From assembly GCA_947685225.1 (NCBI GenBank), contig CANTUV010000014.1, forward strand, positions 6,076,001 to 6,140,000: 64,000 bases of DNA, read 5' to 3'. The notes beneath the pieces are model-generated. The model had not been told where the DNA came from. It was given only the letters and a program-made list of their open reading frames with translations, and did not search any database. Of the stretch, positions 45,731 to 57,146 are shown piece by piece. Each line of letters begins with the position of its first letter. Position 1 is the stretch's first letter. The translations under genes and the position numbers were made by a program. The stretch comes from Garcia nutans. Its lineage: Eukaryota; Streptophyta; Magnoliopsida; Malpighiales; Euphorbiaceae.

Positions 45731-46256
45731 TAGACTTAAGAGTGTGTTTTGATAAACTTAAAATATGTTAGACTTAAGATACAAATTTAATTAAAGATTT
45801 AATTGTAATCTTTAAAGTGGTATATGAGGCTGGAAACCTAAATATAAATTGGAGCAACGTCATACTTGCACTTGTCTGAAGCCCACCTTTGCACCAGGTA
45901 TGAAACAACGCCGCCGTACCATTTAAAAGAGATTATAATTATTCTTTATATATTTTTTATATGCTTTAAAATTATTTCTGTAATTTATTTTAATATAGTC
46001 TTTTACATTCTGTTTCTTATTAATTTTATTAATTGCATAATTGCATAATTAAGGAACCTTTAACACTTGAGGCCGGAAACGGTTCTGTGATACTGAATGT
46101 AATTGGTATCCTTAATTCATCATTTGTCTTTATATATGTTTTCAATTATATTCTTTTATTATTTAATTTGTTTATAATATGTATCCTAACTGTCTATTGT
46201 TTTCATTAATCCTTGTAAAGTTATTTCATCCCCTGTAAAGGTCCTTTCGTTTTTGC
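45724..46256 (+). repeat. First direct copy of the truncated intergenic region (EPRV-6)
   Basis: The segment starts at the fusion TTAACTGTA/TAGACTTAAG, holds TATATGA at 45821-45827 and the leader inverted repeat at 46047-46117, and ends at the primer-binding site. It is nearly identical to 48782-49316. The left 8 bp are ORF1 sequence of EPRV-5, so the fusion itself is duplicated. Confidence 0.75.
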
Positions 46257-46269
46257 TGGCATCAGAGCC
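46257..46269 (+). other. Primer-binding site of EPRV-6
   Basis: TGGCATCAGAGCC, the same variant as in EPRV-4, lies 217 nt upstream of the ORF1 ATG at 46487. Confidence 0.8.
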
Positions 46270-46486
46270 ATCTTTTTTTAGGGGGTGGTAGTAGATAGAT
46301 ATAAAACTGTTTACATAGTTAAATTTTTTTTTTATAGATCTAGAAGTGGACTTAGTGTTGTCTAGGTATTGGATATGCAGTAAGACCCGTGTTAGCCAAC
46401 GGACAGGCGTTTAGGGCAGTAAGTCAGTGGTTGCTACCAAAACCAACATTAATAAACTTTAAAATCTATTTTTCAAAAATTTAAAA

Positions 46487-48748
46487 ATGGAACCATTCTT
46501 ATGTAAATCTGCTGGTACAACTAAATCAGATAGTTCTGAGTCATCAGAAGTTAAAAGGATAGTTAATAGAAATGAAGTAATTTTGGAAGACTTTAATAAA
46601 GCAATTGATAATTGGGTAATACCAAAGATAGATAAAGAACAAATTTATAAAATACAAAAATTAAACATATTTAAAAATGATTATATAATTAAAGCTGAAG
46701 AAAGAGATGTACAGTTAAGTAAACCCTTTGAGAAAATAACTTTACTTTCTGCAGAGTCAATAAAGCATCATAAAAATAAAAAATACAAATATATACATAT
46801 AGGATTAGTACAAATAGGTATAAAACCTTTAACTAGAGAAGGATTAAATACTAGTATTCTGGCTGTGGTCAGAGATGCTAGGTTTGTAAATTTTAATGAC
46901 TCACTTTTAGGAACTATAGAAACCAGTCCAATCTCATTTGACTGCTTCCCAGATATAACAATTTCATTAAATGATCCAAATATATTAAAAAGTGTAGTAC
47001 TGGAAATTAAAACACATAATTATAAAATGCTTGAAGGATCTATTCCTGTAGCATTAATGTATAAAATAAATTATAAAGCTATGGCATCTGCTTTTGTTAC
47101 AAAATATATAATGCAACCTAAATTAGGAGAAACTAAATTTTTACAGACAGATTTAAGTAAAGCTGACACAGTAATTCCTAAGACTATTCAGTGGAAAGAT
47201 ATTAGTCTCCCTGATGAATGGATTTTAGAGGATGTTGTTCCTCTTCCTGAACCAAAAACTATAGTTAAGCCCAATATAGAACTCAGTAAAATTGAACAAT
47301 ATGAAGACGGTAAAGTAAAATTAAAATTCAGTAGACATAGTGTAAGCAGTAGGTGTTCAGACTCTTCCTCCTCTGTATCAACAGTAGATATAGGTAGAGC
47401 CTCACAGTTATCTTCTGTAATATATGCTTCATATAAAGAAAATGAACCTAAACCTGTATTGCAAACAGTAGTAAAGCCTAGGTATTCTACATCAGATATA
47501 CCTGAATCTAGTAATAAACTAAAAAGTGTAGACTATAGTACAACAGTACCACATTTATATTATAATCCAACAAGAATAATGAACCCTTTGGAACCAAACC
47601 CTAATTATAATCAACCTCAAAATATAGAACACTCACCTTCTCCACCCATGTCACCTACAGCTTCCTTCATGACAGGAAATGTAGAAAATATGGATAGAGA
47701 ATTAAATGTAATAAATAAAGAATTTATTTTTAAAATATGATAAATTAAATAAAGAATTAACGGCAGTAAAAAATAAAGATAAACTAGAAAGTGTAATAAA
47801 AAAGGTAAAAGATTTTGAATCAGTTAAAGAAGAATATGTTGACTTTATAAGAAATTATGAAGTTAATATGAAATTCTTTGATTGGTTTAAAAGAATTTAT
47901 AGAGGAAAACTTAAAGCAGAAAAATTAATAAATCCAGTAACTATTAGGAATAAAGATACAGAATGGAAAGTAAAAGACAAAATTATACAGAGTGAACATC
48001 CACCTAAAACATCAAGTGTATTTTTACATAGAGATAAAGAAATAAATATAGCACCATTTAAAATAGTTTCTGAAGATGACCCTAATAGAAAAATATTAGA
48101 ATAAAATAATTTTAGTAATGCACACAACAATTAAACAGAATAGAAGATACTATTAAAGAAAGTAAGATAGTAAAAATTGAAAAAGAAGTAAAAGATGAAA
48201 AAACTTAAATCTCATGTTTTTAAACCCTTTGAAGTTTCTAAAACAGGACAAAAAGAAGTAAAGTCTAAAGATTTAGATTTTGTTAAAGCAATTAAAGAAC
48301 AATTAAGTAAAATTGACTCTTCTTCTGGGTCAAAACAGGTAGTACAAGAAACACCTCAATCTAAAGCTTCTAAAACTATTAGTATAGTTACCCAAGATCC
48401 AGAATCAGAATCAGTTGAGGAATCTCAACCTGAATCTGAAGATATTGAAACCTTTAGTAAAGCCCTAGAGCCACAAATAAATCGTATAACATATAATCAG
48501 TCTATAGTACCTAGAATGTCTGCCTCGGACTTAGGTATAATAGATAGACCTAATACATTAACACAGTATAAATATAATGCCTCTTCAGTATATGAATGGA
48601 ACATTGATAGCCTATCAGAATACAATATTCTGAGTCTTCTACAGCAGATGACAATGGCTGCCAATGCTTATAGAATCCAAACTGAAACCTCAGATAAAAC
48701 AATAGCTGAACTTCTTATAGCTGGCTTTACTGGTCAACTTAAAGGTTA
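46487..48748 (+). pseudogene. EPRV-6 ORF1 fragment (movement protein and part of coat protein)
   Basis: It starts at the ATG at 46487 and keeps the complete movement domain, with the 12-bp in-frame loss shared with EPRV-5. A small insertion near 47735 shifts the frame. A stop lies at 48102-48104, a 16-bp deletion near 48125 and a further insertion near 48196 follow. The sequence breaks off at 48748 in the coat domain, just after GFTGQLKG and before the GWWDNH part. It cannot encode a polyprotein. Confidence 0.88.
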
Positions 48749-48786
48749 GGAAAGTTGTTTTAATGTTTTATACTGGTCAATTTAAC
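48749..48786. other. Filler DNA at an EPRV-6 breakpoint
   Basis: The 38 bp are a patchwork. TTAGGAAAGTTGTTTTA matches the opposite strand of the coat region (compare about 34540 and 43430). TACTGGTCAA repeats a string found 50 bp upstream at about 48730. TTTAACTGTA matches the EPRV-5 junction. Short templated inserts of this kind are typical of error-prone end joining. Confidence 0.6.
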
Positions 48787-49328
48787 TGTATAGACTTAAG
48801 AGTGTGTTTTGATAAACTTAAAATATTTTAGACTTAAGATACAAATTTGATTAAATATTTAATTGTAATCTTTAAAGTGGTATATGAGGCTGGAAACCTA
48901 AATATAAATTGGAGCAACGTCAGACTTGCACTTGTCTGAAGCCCTCCTTTGCACCAGGTATGAAACAACGCTCCCGTACCATTTAAAAGAGATTATAATT
49001 ATTCTTTATATATTTTTTATATGCTTTTAAATTATTTCTGTAATTTATTTTAATATAGTCTTTTACATTTTGTTTCTTATTATTTGTATTAATTGCATAA
49101 TTGCATAATTAAGGAACCTTTAACACTTGAGGCCGGAAACGGTTCTGTGATACTGAATGTAATTGGTATCCTTAATTCATCATTTGTCTTTATATATGTT
49201 TTCAATTATATTCTTTTATTATTTAATTTGTTTATAATATGTATCCTAACTGTCTATTGTTTTCATTAATCCTTGTAAAGTTATTTCATCCCCTGTAAAG
49301 GTCCTTTCGTTTTTGCTGGTATCAAAGC
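48782..49328 (+). repeat. Second direct copy of the truncated intergenic region (EPRV-6)
   Basis: It repeats 45724-46256 with few differences, including the TATATGA box (48881-48887) and the leader inverted repeat (49107-49177), and ends within the primer site. The two copies flank the ORF1 fragment like LTRs, but there are no TG/CA ends. Confidence 0.75.
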
Positions 49329-49410
49329 ATTAAACTGCATTATATTTAATCCTATATATTTCATCCCCTATATATATATTTGAGATTAAACAGCATTATA
49401 TTTAATCCTA
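49329..49410. repeat. Duplicated host sequence with a viral scrap at the right border
   Basis: A 26-bp sequence starting ATTAAAC occurs at 49329-49354 and again, with one mismatch, at 49385-49410. Between the copies lies TTTCATCCCCT, which matches the viral end sequence found before the primer site. This looks like a repair scar. Confidence 0.55.
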
Positions 49411-49750
49411 AATGAATGATTATTTTGACTTGTAAAGTCAGTCAAAATGGAAAACATATATAAATTCAGGATCGTGATATATGGCATGCTTTTAATAATT
49501 AAATTGAAAAAATTATCATATCATCATTTAGTTATTATTGAATTATTGTAGTTGCTTTTTCTTATATAATTTACATATAAAATTTATCGCCCTTTTTTCC
49601 ATTAATGCTTTTTTTTTATATATATATCTTTTGCATCCTACATTACTGAAAAATGAACATGGCATGACCACAACAATAATGGATTCAGTCACACCTAGTT
49701 AGTTATAATTAATTTCAGCAGAAACATTAATAAAAAAAAATTATAGAAAT
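49411..49750. other. AT-rich host DNA, nothing recognised
   Basis: No open frame or repeat is assigned. Confidence 0.4.
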
Positions 49751-49870
49751 TATTAAGGTAATCCAATGTGGATTTTGAATGAAAAACTATATGGGTTAAT
49801 ATATGATAAGGGACTATCACCTAAGTGTTTAATACTAGATATTTTAGTTATGATGATACCCGATATACCA
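49751..49870 (+). repeat. Left copy of a 120-bp direct repeat flanking the CACTA element
   Basis: It resembles 55800-55917 at roughly three quarters of positions (shared strings include TAATATAT and AGATATTTTA). It lies about 120 bp before the CACTA left end, while the other copy starts 11 bp after its right end. The identity of the repeat is unknown. Confidence 0.5.
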
Positions 49871-50011
49871 ATATATGTGTATGTTGTAACTTTCTTTTTT
49901 TTATTTTATTGAGTGTATATTATGACCTTAATACTCTTATATAATTATCAATCTCCTTAATTCATAATAATAAAAAATTAACACGGCACTTCACTACAAG
50001 AAACTAGGACT

Positions 50012-50540
50012 ATGCCAACGCAAAAAATAGCATTTAGCGACACAAAAAAAGCATCGATAAAAGGTTTACCCACACAAAAAAGAACGTTGCAAAAAGCTTC
50101 GTTAAATGATGCGTCGTTCCTTAAATGACGACGCAAAAATTTGTATGGATAAAGTTCTTTCGACGCTTTTTTAAGCGTTGACAATTGTTACTTTGCAACG
50201 CAATACTTAAGCGTTGGTAATTATTGCCGATGTAAATAGAGCGTTGGTAAATTCTATTTTTGATATTTGTTTTGCGTTGACAATTGGTATTTAGCATCGC
50301 AATTTAAATGTGTGGATGATTATTGGCAACACAATTAAAATGTTGACAAATTACATTTTTGAAGCTTTTTTTTTTGCGTTGAAAATTGTTATTTAATGAC
50401 GTAGATTCAAAATGTTGGTAAGTGTTTCTAAGGCAATTAAAACGTTGGTAAACATAAATATTAATGGCACAATCAAAATCGTCGATACATGTAATTTAAC
50501 GACGCAAATACATGCATTAAAATTTAAACGACCTAATGAA
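50012..50540. repeat. Left subterminal repeats of the CACTA element
   Basis: Short motifs related to GCGTTGGTAAAT and CAACGCAA recur about every 30-40 bp in both orientations. In CACTA elements such arrays bind the TNPA-type protein. Confidence 0.6.
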
Positions 50541-51924
50541 ATCATAACTAAAACGTTGTAATGGCATATTTTCTTATAATTGATTGCGCAACTATTTTGG
50601 GCTCTACTATTTTTTTTTTTTTGTATTGTCATATTCTATTTGATTCCAATTCATAATATTAGAACAAATTGTTTCTTTTCCCCATATAGTTATGATAATA
50701 AAAAGATTTATCAAATAAAATATAATGAAATCACAAATTAAATATAATTTTAGATAACTAAAACTAATTAATCTCAAAATGTCATATAAAAGAATTTGAA
50801 GAGGATTGCAAAACGAATAAAAAATGTCAATGTCCTAATAAAAAAAATAAGAAAGTCTAAATATTGCATAAACATCCACTGAAAAAAGAAAATCCTATGT
50901 TCCATACAACATAGTCCAAGAAAATCAAGATTTTGTCCAACAAATACAATACCCATTAAACTCCTTCAACCTACAAAAAGAAAATGAAAATACTAAATGT
51001 TAAATTTAAAAAACAATATATAGAAAATCACAATTTAAATTAAAAGAATTAAAAAATTACAAAATGTAATAAAACAATTCAGTTAGAATATATTAGTATA
51101 GCACCTTACATTATATTGTGTGTATGATTGAGCTTCTAATCTTCAATCAAAAGGTAGATTTATTGTTATTAAATGGAACTCGCATATTCAATGATGGATT
51201 TCTTTTAGAAGCTTGAACATGAAGTATACAAGTATATATGTGATGAAGAATTATCCAAGAGAAGCATAAATATAACATTTAGTCATATAAACATATAAGT
51301 AAGAATGATGCCAAAAACTTAAGCAGTAACTAATATTCTATTAGTGTTTTGAGACCTATATATGATATTGCCATTTCATATCTTCTTGAAACTAAAACAA
51401 TATATATAACCTAATTTAGAACCTTTTGTAAATACTTTAATTAGAACCTTTTGTAAATACTTTAATTAATTCAAACAACAAAATAAAACTAACATATTAT
51501 CCCAATATCATTATTAATTTCAGGCCATCCTAAAAAAATATTTAGTGATACTACTCCATTTATTTATTCATTATAAAATAAAACAAAATGGGTAACAAGT
51601 TTTAAAATCACTAGCGCTAGTAACCATTTTGATCAAATTTTTCATCGCTCTTTCTTAACAAACTAGGTATGTGCACAAAACACCTAATATTTACTTTAAT
51701 CTTTACCAATACATAATACTATCACATTTAAAAACTACAACTACAAAAATAATAAATCAACAATATTATGCTTTTCTCATGCTAATTGCCATAAAATTAG
51801 AAGAACAAAACAAAGAAAATTTGATGTCTACACTAATATACCAACATCCCAATGTTCTTCTCACTCGGGTAACTATTTAGATATTTTAAACACATACCTG
51901 TAATGTGGATGAGTTAGAGATTTG
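50541..51924. other. AT-rich interior of the CACTA element
   Basis: No domain is recognisable. Short frames at 50774-50956 and 51671-51880 look like chance. Confidence 0.4.
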
Positions 51925-54190
51925 TTAATCTTGTGAAGAATTTGCCACTCCCCCTACTATTTGAGCTGAAACCAACCTTTCTAATAATGAAGTCATATTA
52001 CTCATTTTGTCCTCAATGTTAGAAATATGTTGTCTCAACTTCTCATTATCTTTCATCAGGTGTTCATATCTCTCCTCATGATCTTTCTTGAAGCGTTCAT
52101 ATTCTTTTTGCATGACATCAATTCTAGAGTTCAACCGTTCAACTTCCTTTCCATCACTTAGTCTCACATTAGATTGGGACCTAGAAAGTTGTTTTGATGT
52201 CACTCTAAGTCCATATCCCCTTACTCGACCATACTTATCTAATCCCAATATCTCATCATACACTTCTTGCTCAATTGCTATAGTATTGGAAGATGCTGAG
52301 GTACCTGAGCTTTCAATAACACAAGCTATTGTAGAATCCTGCAAACATCATACCAAAGTATAGAATTAAATTTGTAAGGATAATAGTAAAGCATAAAACT
52401 AGTAACATGAATTTCAATTGCAATAATAAATTACAAACCACAAGTTTTTGTGATGCATTGTTTATAAAACTCCCATCTTTATATTTATGAGTAATGGAGA
52501 AAAATTCAATTAGCCCAGGCTCTTTCCCATTCATCTCTTCCTAACATTAAAAATTATAATCATATCATTCTTATATGAGGTGTGTTTAAAGCAAAACAAG
52601 TAATCACATGAAATAGATATAAATAAAAATATATACAACTTACATATTCATCTCTACTTCTTGCAAAACTTTTGGAACCAGTTGTACATGAGTACGTTGA
52701 TTAGACCTTGAAACTTTTGCTCGTTCAGAACATTTCTACATATATAACAATCATATTACATATCATAACATTTTAGTTAGAAGCTAAACAATTTAGAATT
52801 TGTCTATACCTTGCATTCATCAGTGAACCAAAAATCTACAAGTGTTGTCCATTGTGCACTTGATCTAATTTTTGGAGGAGTATGTTGTATTTTCTCTTCC
52901 ATTGTACGTCCAGGCAAAAAGTATTTGCATTTCAGACTGTGCTTGTTCCCTTTTCACTTTTTACAAATTGAATCTAACACCCATTTCTTGATTTTAGGAT
53001 CATCTGGAAATACAAATTTACTATACATAGACATGATAACAAATTTCTTTAAATCAATAATTGTATCAAGTATATTTATTTATCTATTAGAAAACATATT
53101 AGTTCATCATTTTAGTTCAAAGATATAATTCTCAGATGTACTTACTAAAATTGTTTCCCAAATACTTAACTTAAGAGTTTCAGGTACTTTCCTCCAATCA
53201 AAATAATTGATAGGGCATAATTCCTCTTTTCTAACTAGTGTACCTAAAAATTCGCTTAATATTCCTCGTCCTCTCTTAATTGGTTGAGCCATTTTATTGA
53301 AGTGAATTATGATTCTATGATCTTTTGGTAAACTCCATACATCTTTAGCACGTGTTGCATCTCTTCTCTTTGATACATTTCCTTGGTTGTCTACAAAAAA
53401 AAAGTAAAAAAAATAAAAGCATCAATTTTATAAAACACCAAACATCAATATAATTATAAAAACAACATATACATAAAAACAAGAAGTCAACAATAAAATC
53501 AGTTACCTGTAACATCCAAATCATCAAAGAATGTGTCTTCTTCAGGATTTTCTATTGGGACTTCATGTTCTTCGTCATTAAAGAATTCTTCTTCATTGGA
53601 ATTTAGTTATTGATGTTCCTCTATTGATGGTTGTATAGGTGACGGAAGGTTTGAATGAGATGTTGGCAGCTTTGAAGAATGATAGTTAGGTTCAGATGGT
53701 GGCAACTCTGATGATTGATTTTTAGAATTATTAAAAAATGGTTTCTCTCTTGTAGGGTGGATCTCAGGCTGAATTGATGTATTGTCACTTATAGTTTGGT
53801 TATTGGATTGATTTGATTGTGACAAATTTGTCGAATGAATTGGTGACTTCTCTGTAATGTGGATATTAGACTGAATTGGTGGCTTATTTGTAGTGGTTTG
53901 AATGTCAGAATTAGTCAATCTTAAGGCTGGTAAACAAGCAATAATTGTTTGTTGTTTGGACGATGAAAGTCTAGTGTTGACATATCTATGCACTGTGTTT
54001 TTCATTTATTCAAGTGTAGCTCGTGATATGTACTTAGGTCTTACCTTTTCCACCACATCTCGAGCCATGGATTTATCAATTTGTGGGCTTACAACTCCTT
54101 CACCATCTATATTTGTGTGTTGCATCCCATTATTGTTTGAAGTATTAAAATCTAACTTTCTTAAACGCTTTGGAAGATTCATTCTAAATC
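51925..54190 (-). pseudogene. Transposase_24-type (TNPA-like) gene of the CACTA element, broken
   Basis: Read on the minus strand an acceptor (GTGCAG/G) at 54190 precedes MNLPKRLRKL at 54182. Exon 2 runs to a donor CAG/GTAACT at 53507, and exon 3 spans about 53390-53146 (VWSLPKD, then RGRG and IWETIL). Exon 4 at about 53022-52811 contains DDPKIKKWV and ends WFTDECK. Later exons carry MNGKEPGLIEFF and the C-terminal block VYDEILGLDKYGRVRGYG, then a coiled coil to 51925. These blocks are typical of plant Ptta/En/Spm proteins. Stops at 54006, 53607 and near 52957 (TGG to TGA) break the frame. Candidate 5' leader exons end at donors near 54506 and 54797. Confidence 0.7.
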
Positions 54191-55299
54191 CTGCACAAAT
54201 ATGAAAATAATATATTTGAGTGATCAAATTATAACACACGAAATTTGGTAAAAAGCTGTAAATGTCCATGTAAATATTGAAACTTTAAAACAAAACAAAA
54301 CAAAATGGGTTATTGAAAAAATGGGAACTGCAAATACTACAGTATATGATACTTTTAAAAAATGGGTTTTTATTAAAATCACATCTATCCAAATCAAAGC
54401 ACAAATCTCCAACAATTCAATCAATATTAGAAATTTCTACTGTTCGTCCAAAATTTCTAAGCAAAATCAGAAACCCACAAGAGCAAAATCAAAATGTATA
54501 CATACCTGTGATAGAGCAACAATTGCAGCGAAATTCAATTGGGAATTAACTCAAACATAAAAAAATGCCAAAAATCCTAATAGCAATTTAACTAAAACAA
54601 ACCATATTAATTCCATTAAAATAAATATTTCATACCCTCAATTTCACCCTAAAAAAATCAATTACAGATTCTTGTTTCAAAAATTAAAAGATACTAAAAT
54701 TATATTAAAAAAAGCATGATTACATAAAGAGAACAAATTAAATTCATAAAATCAGAACACAAATCAAAGAATTATGAAAATATAGTTGACTAACCTGCTA
54801 TCTATGAGGCTGACGACCTTCAACAAGTTTCTCAAATGAGAAGGCAAGGTTGGTTGGCTTGACGGACAATGAAGAAACAATCTACGAGGTTTTTGGTTTA
54901 ATTTTGGGAATAGGAGAATGTAAAAGGAAAAATGAAACTAGTTTCAGTTTCCAAATTCTAATAAAAAAGAAGATCGAGTGCAACTATTAGTCATGAAAAA
55001 CTTACTCAATACGTAATTTGTATATTATATATGATTTGATTAATTATATATTTATATTTTATTTTTATATTTTATACATCTATTATAATTTGGTTTATTT
55101 ATAATTTATAGATCTATTATAATTTGTTATATTTTATATATTTATATTTATGATTTGTTATTATTTTTATATTTATATTTTAGTTTTATATTTTATAGAT
55201 ATATTATTTATTTTAGTTTTAGTTTTATATTTTAGTTTATTTATATTTTATAGATTTATTATAATTTGGTTTATTTATTTATTTTTATTTTATATTATA
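54191..55299. other. 5' leader region of the CACTA gene and AT-rich DNA
   Basis: Minus-strand donor-like sites CACAG/GTATG (54506) and AGCAG/GTTAGT (54797) suggest non-coding leader exons. The part from 55010 to 55299 is a TTTATA-rich, low-complexity stretch. Confidence 0.4.
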
Positions 55300-55761
55300 T
55301 TTTACTTGCTTTCAAAAGCAATTTATTTCAAAAAATATCAACGCTTAATAAAGTCGGAAATTATATTATTTTTATTATTTTATCAACGCTATTATAAAAA
55401 TGTAGGTAGTTTTCTTAACGCTTTATTTTAGCATAAAAAAATTGTTGCCATTTGCATAGCTCTCCTAACGTTTTGTAAAAGTATTGGCAAAATTATATTG
55501 AGATTGACATAAAATATACCTACACATTTAAAAAGCGTGGCTAAATTATAATAAATGCCAACATAATGAAAAAGTGTTGGTAATTTATTTAAAAAAATAT
55601 CAACGTTTAATAAATAACATCAGAAACTATATTATTTTTATTATTTTGTCGAAGCAATTAGATGAATATCGGTAATTTTGCCAACGCTTTATATTATTAT
55701 AAGAAATTATTGACACTTAAATAATCTTCCCAACGCTTTTATAGAGCGTTGGCAAAAAGTA
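55300..55761. repeat. Right subterminal repeats of the CACTA element
   Basis: CAACGCTT, AAGCGTTGGCAA and related motifs recur in both orientations up to the right inverted repeat. Confidence 0.6.
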
Positions 55762-55799
55762 TTGGCATAGATCTATTTTCTTGTAGTATTGAAGGGGAA

Positions 55800-55917
55800 T
55801 ATTAAGGAAATCCCACATAGATTTGAAATGAAAAAAATATATGGGCTAATATATAATAAGGTACTATCTCTTAAGTGTCTAGTGTTAGATATTTTAATTA
55901 TGATAGTATCAAATATA
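55800..55917 (+). repeat. Right copy of the 120-bp direct repeat flanking the CACTA element
   Basis: Same orientation as 49751-49870. It contains AAATCCCACAT and ATATATGGGCTAATATATAA. It may be part of an unrecognised older element into which the CACTA inserted. Confidence 0.5.
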
Positions 55918-56158
55918 TTAAGGTGGATTTTAGAGAATCATGAATAGTCTATAGACCCCTCAACTATACATACATACATACACATACCCATAACGTGTTA
56001 TTAATAAAGTATTTGAAATATTCTTTCATCTCATAAACATTTAAAAAATAATTATAATAAATAATTACATTATTTTGATTTCATACTAATAATGTTATTG
56101 CTTACCTTTAAATAATATATCTAATTAAATAAAAATACTTAAATACTTTTTTTTATTG

Positions 56159-56564
56159 GCAAACCGCATAATTTGGCATTTGTATATATCCTTTTTTTAA
56201 TTGAGCCCCTTACTTTAATTATGATCCATTAAGGCCCCTATACGTCAATGTCTCATACTAAGTTGGTACTTTTTTAACAATTTTTTTTTTGTCAAAAGTT
56301 ATACAAAATGCAGTTAGAGCAGAGAGCTTAATAGAAAAAATAATATAATATAGGAACCAATTGATACTTTTTTTCTTTTTTTTAACATTAAAAATTTAGG
56401 TAATGCAAGTTTCATGATGCGTCTGCTTCACAATCAATTGGATTGTTAAAAAAGGGCCAACATAACACGAAACAACAATGTACATAGTCTTAATAGATCA
56501 CAATTAAATTAAAGAGGTTAAATAAAAAAACAATATAGTATAGTGGCTAAATTATGCATTTTGC
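56159..56564. mobile_element. Foldback (MITE) element, about 406 bp
   Basis: The left end starts GCAAACCGCATAATTTGGC, and the reverse complement of the right end reads GCAAAATGCATAATTTAGC. Similarity of the arms continues for more than 100 bp to TTTTTTAAC in the middle of each arm. Flanks (TTTTTTATTG left, CTTTTTTATTT right) suggest a 9-10-bp target duplication, so a MULE-type MITE is possible. There is no coding capacity. Confidence 0.65.
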
Positions 56565-57146
56565 ACTTTTTTATTTGGTAAATTTCCATTGTTAATTATA
56601 TTATATTATTTATTTCATTATAAAATTTTATTTATTAGGGATTATCGGTCACAATTTATTTCTAGTTTATCTTAATTTAATAATAAAAATATTTGTATTT
56701 AAAATTTATCTCTAAATTATTAAATTTTTATAATACTATGTATGGATTTTATTTAAGTTTATAAATTTGATAAGTATATGAATTAATTTATATTTAAATA
56801 AAAATATTATTTATGTTATGAAACTTTTATTGCTAACTATAAAAAAATGAGAATATGATATTAATTTTTACAGTGATGGAGTTACTAAAATTAAATTTGA
56901 ATAATATTATTTTAAATTATTAATATACAACATACTAATCAGAGTATAAAAATACTACAAATTATATATAGACTCATATGATACAATTGTCACATCTCAA
57001 TTATTGTCAAACTAAGAGCAAAAATAAGTTGTTGCACAAAAAAAAATTACTTTTGTTCAATTTTATCTTGAATTTATTTGCAATAAATTTATATTTTGAT
57101 TGCAGTTTTTTTTTACTTTAAAATATTGACTTCCTTCAATTAAAAT
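56565..57146. other. AT-rich DNA upstream of the SDR pseudogene
   Basis: No exon 1 of the dehydrogenase could be identified. A pyrimidine-rich stretch ending TTGCAG near 57105 may be a decayed acceptor. Confidence 0.35.

Larger units (their letters stand above)
45731..49328 (+). mobile_element. EPRV-6: rearranged fragment flanked by two intergenic-region copies
   Basis: The order is: intergenic region with altered TATA (45731-46256), primer-binding site (46257-46269), leader, ORF1 truncated in the coat domain (46487-48748), 38 bp of filler, then a second copy of the same intergenic region (about 48783-49316) ending with primer-site remnant TGGTATCAAAGC (49317-49328). The protease, RT, RNase H and ORF2 are absent. 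Both intergenic copies start at the same breakpoint AACTGTATAGACTTAAG. Confidence 0.85.
49992..55788 (-). mobile_element. CACTA (En/Spm) DNA transposon, 5.8 kb, defective
   Basis: The ends are CACTACAAGAAA (49992) and, reverse-complemented, TACTACAAGAAA (55788). Both are followed within 30 bp by CTATGCCAA, giving terminal inverted repeats of about 27 bp. The outer base at the right end is changed (C to T). Subterminal regions carry many short GCGTTGGCAA-like repeats. Inside is one broken Transposase_24-type gene; no DDE-type TNPD/TNP2 transposase is visible. The 3-bp target duplication is not evident (CTT on the left, TTG on the right). Confidence 0.8.

Noticed and set aside
45724..49328. Interpretation as a true LTR retrotransposon
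   Set aside because: The flanking repeats are viral intergenic region with the viral primer site and TATA, start at a fusion point, and lack TG/CA ends, integrase and target duplication.
55150..55431. Open frame rich in Tyr, Ile and Phe
   Set aside because: It arises from TTTATA-type low-complexity DNA in the CACTA right end.
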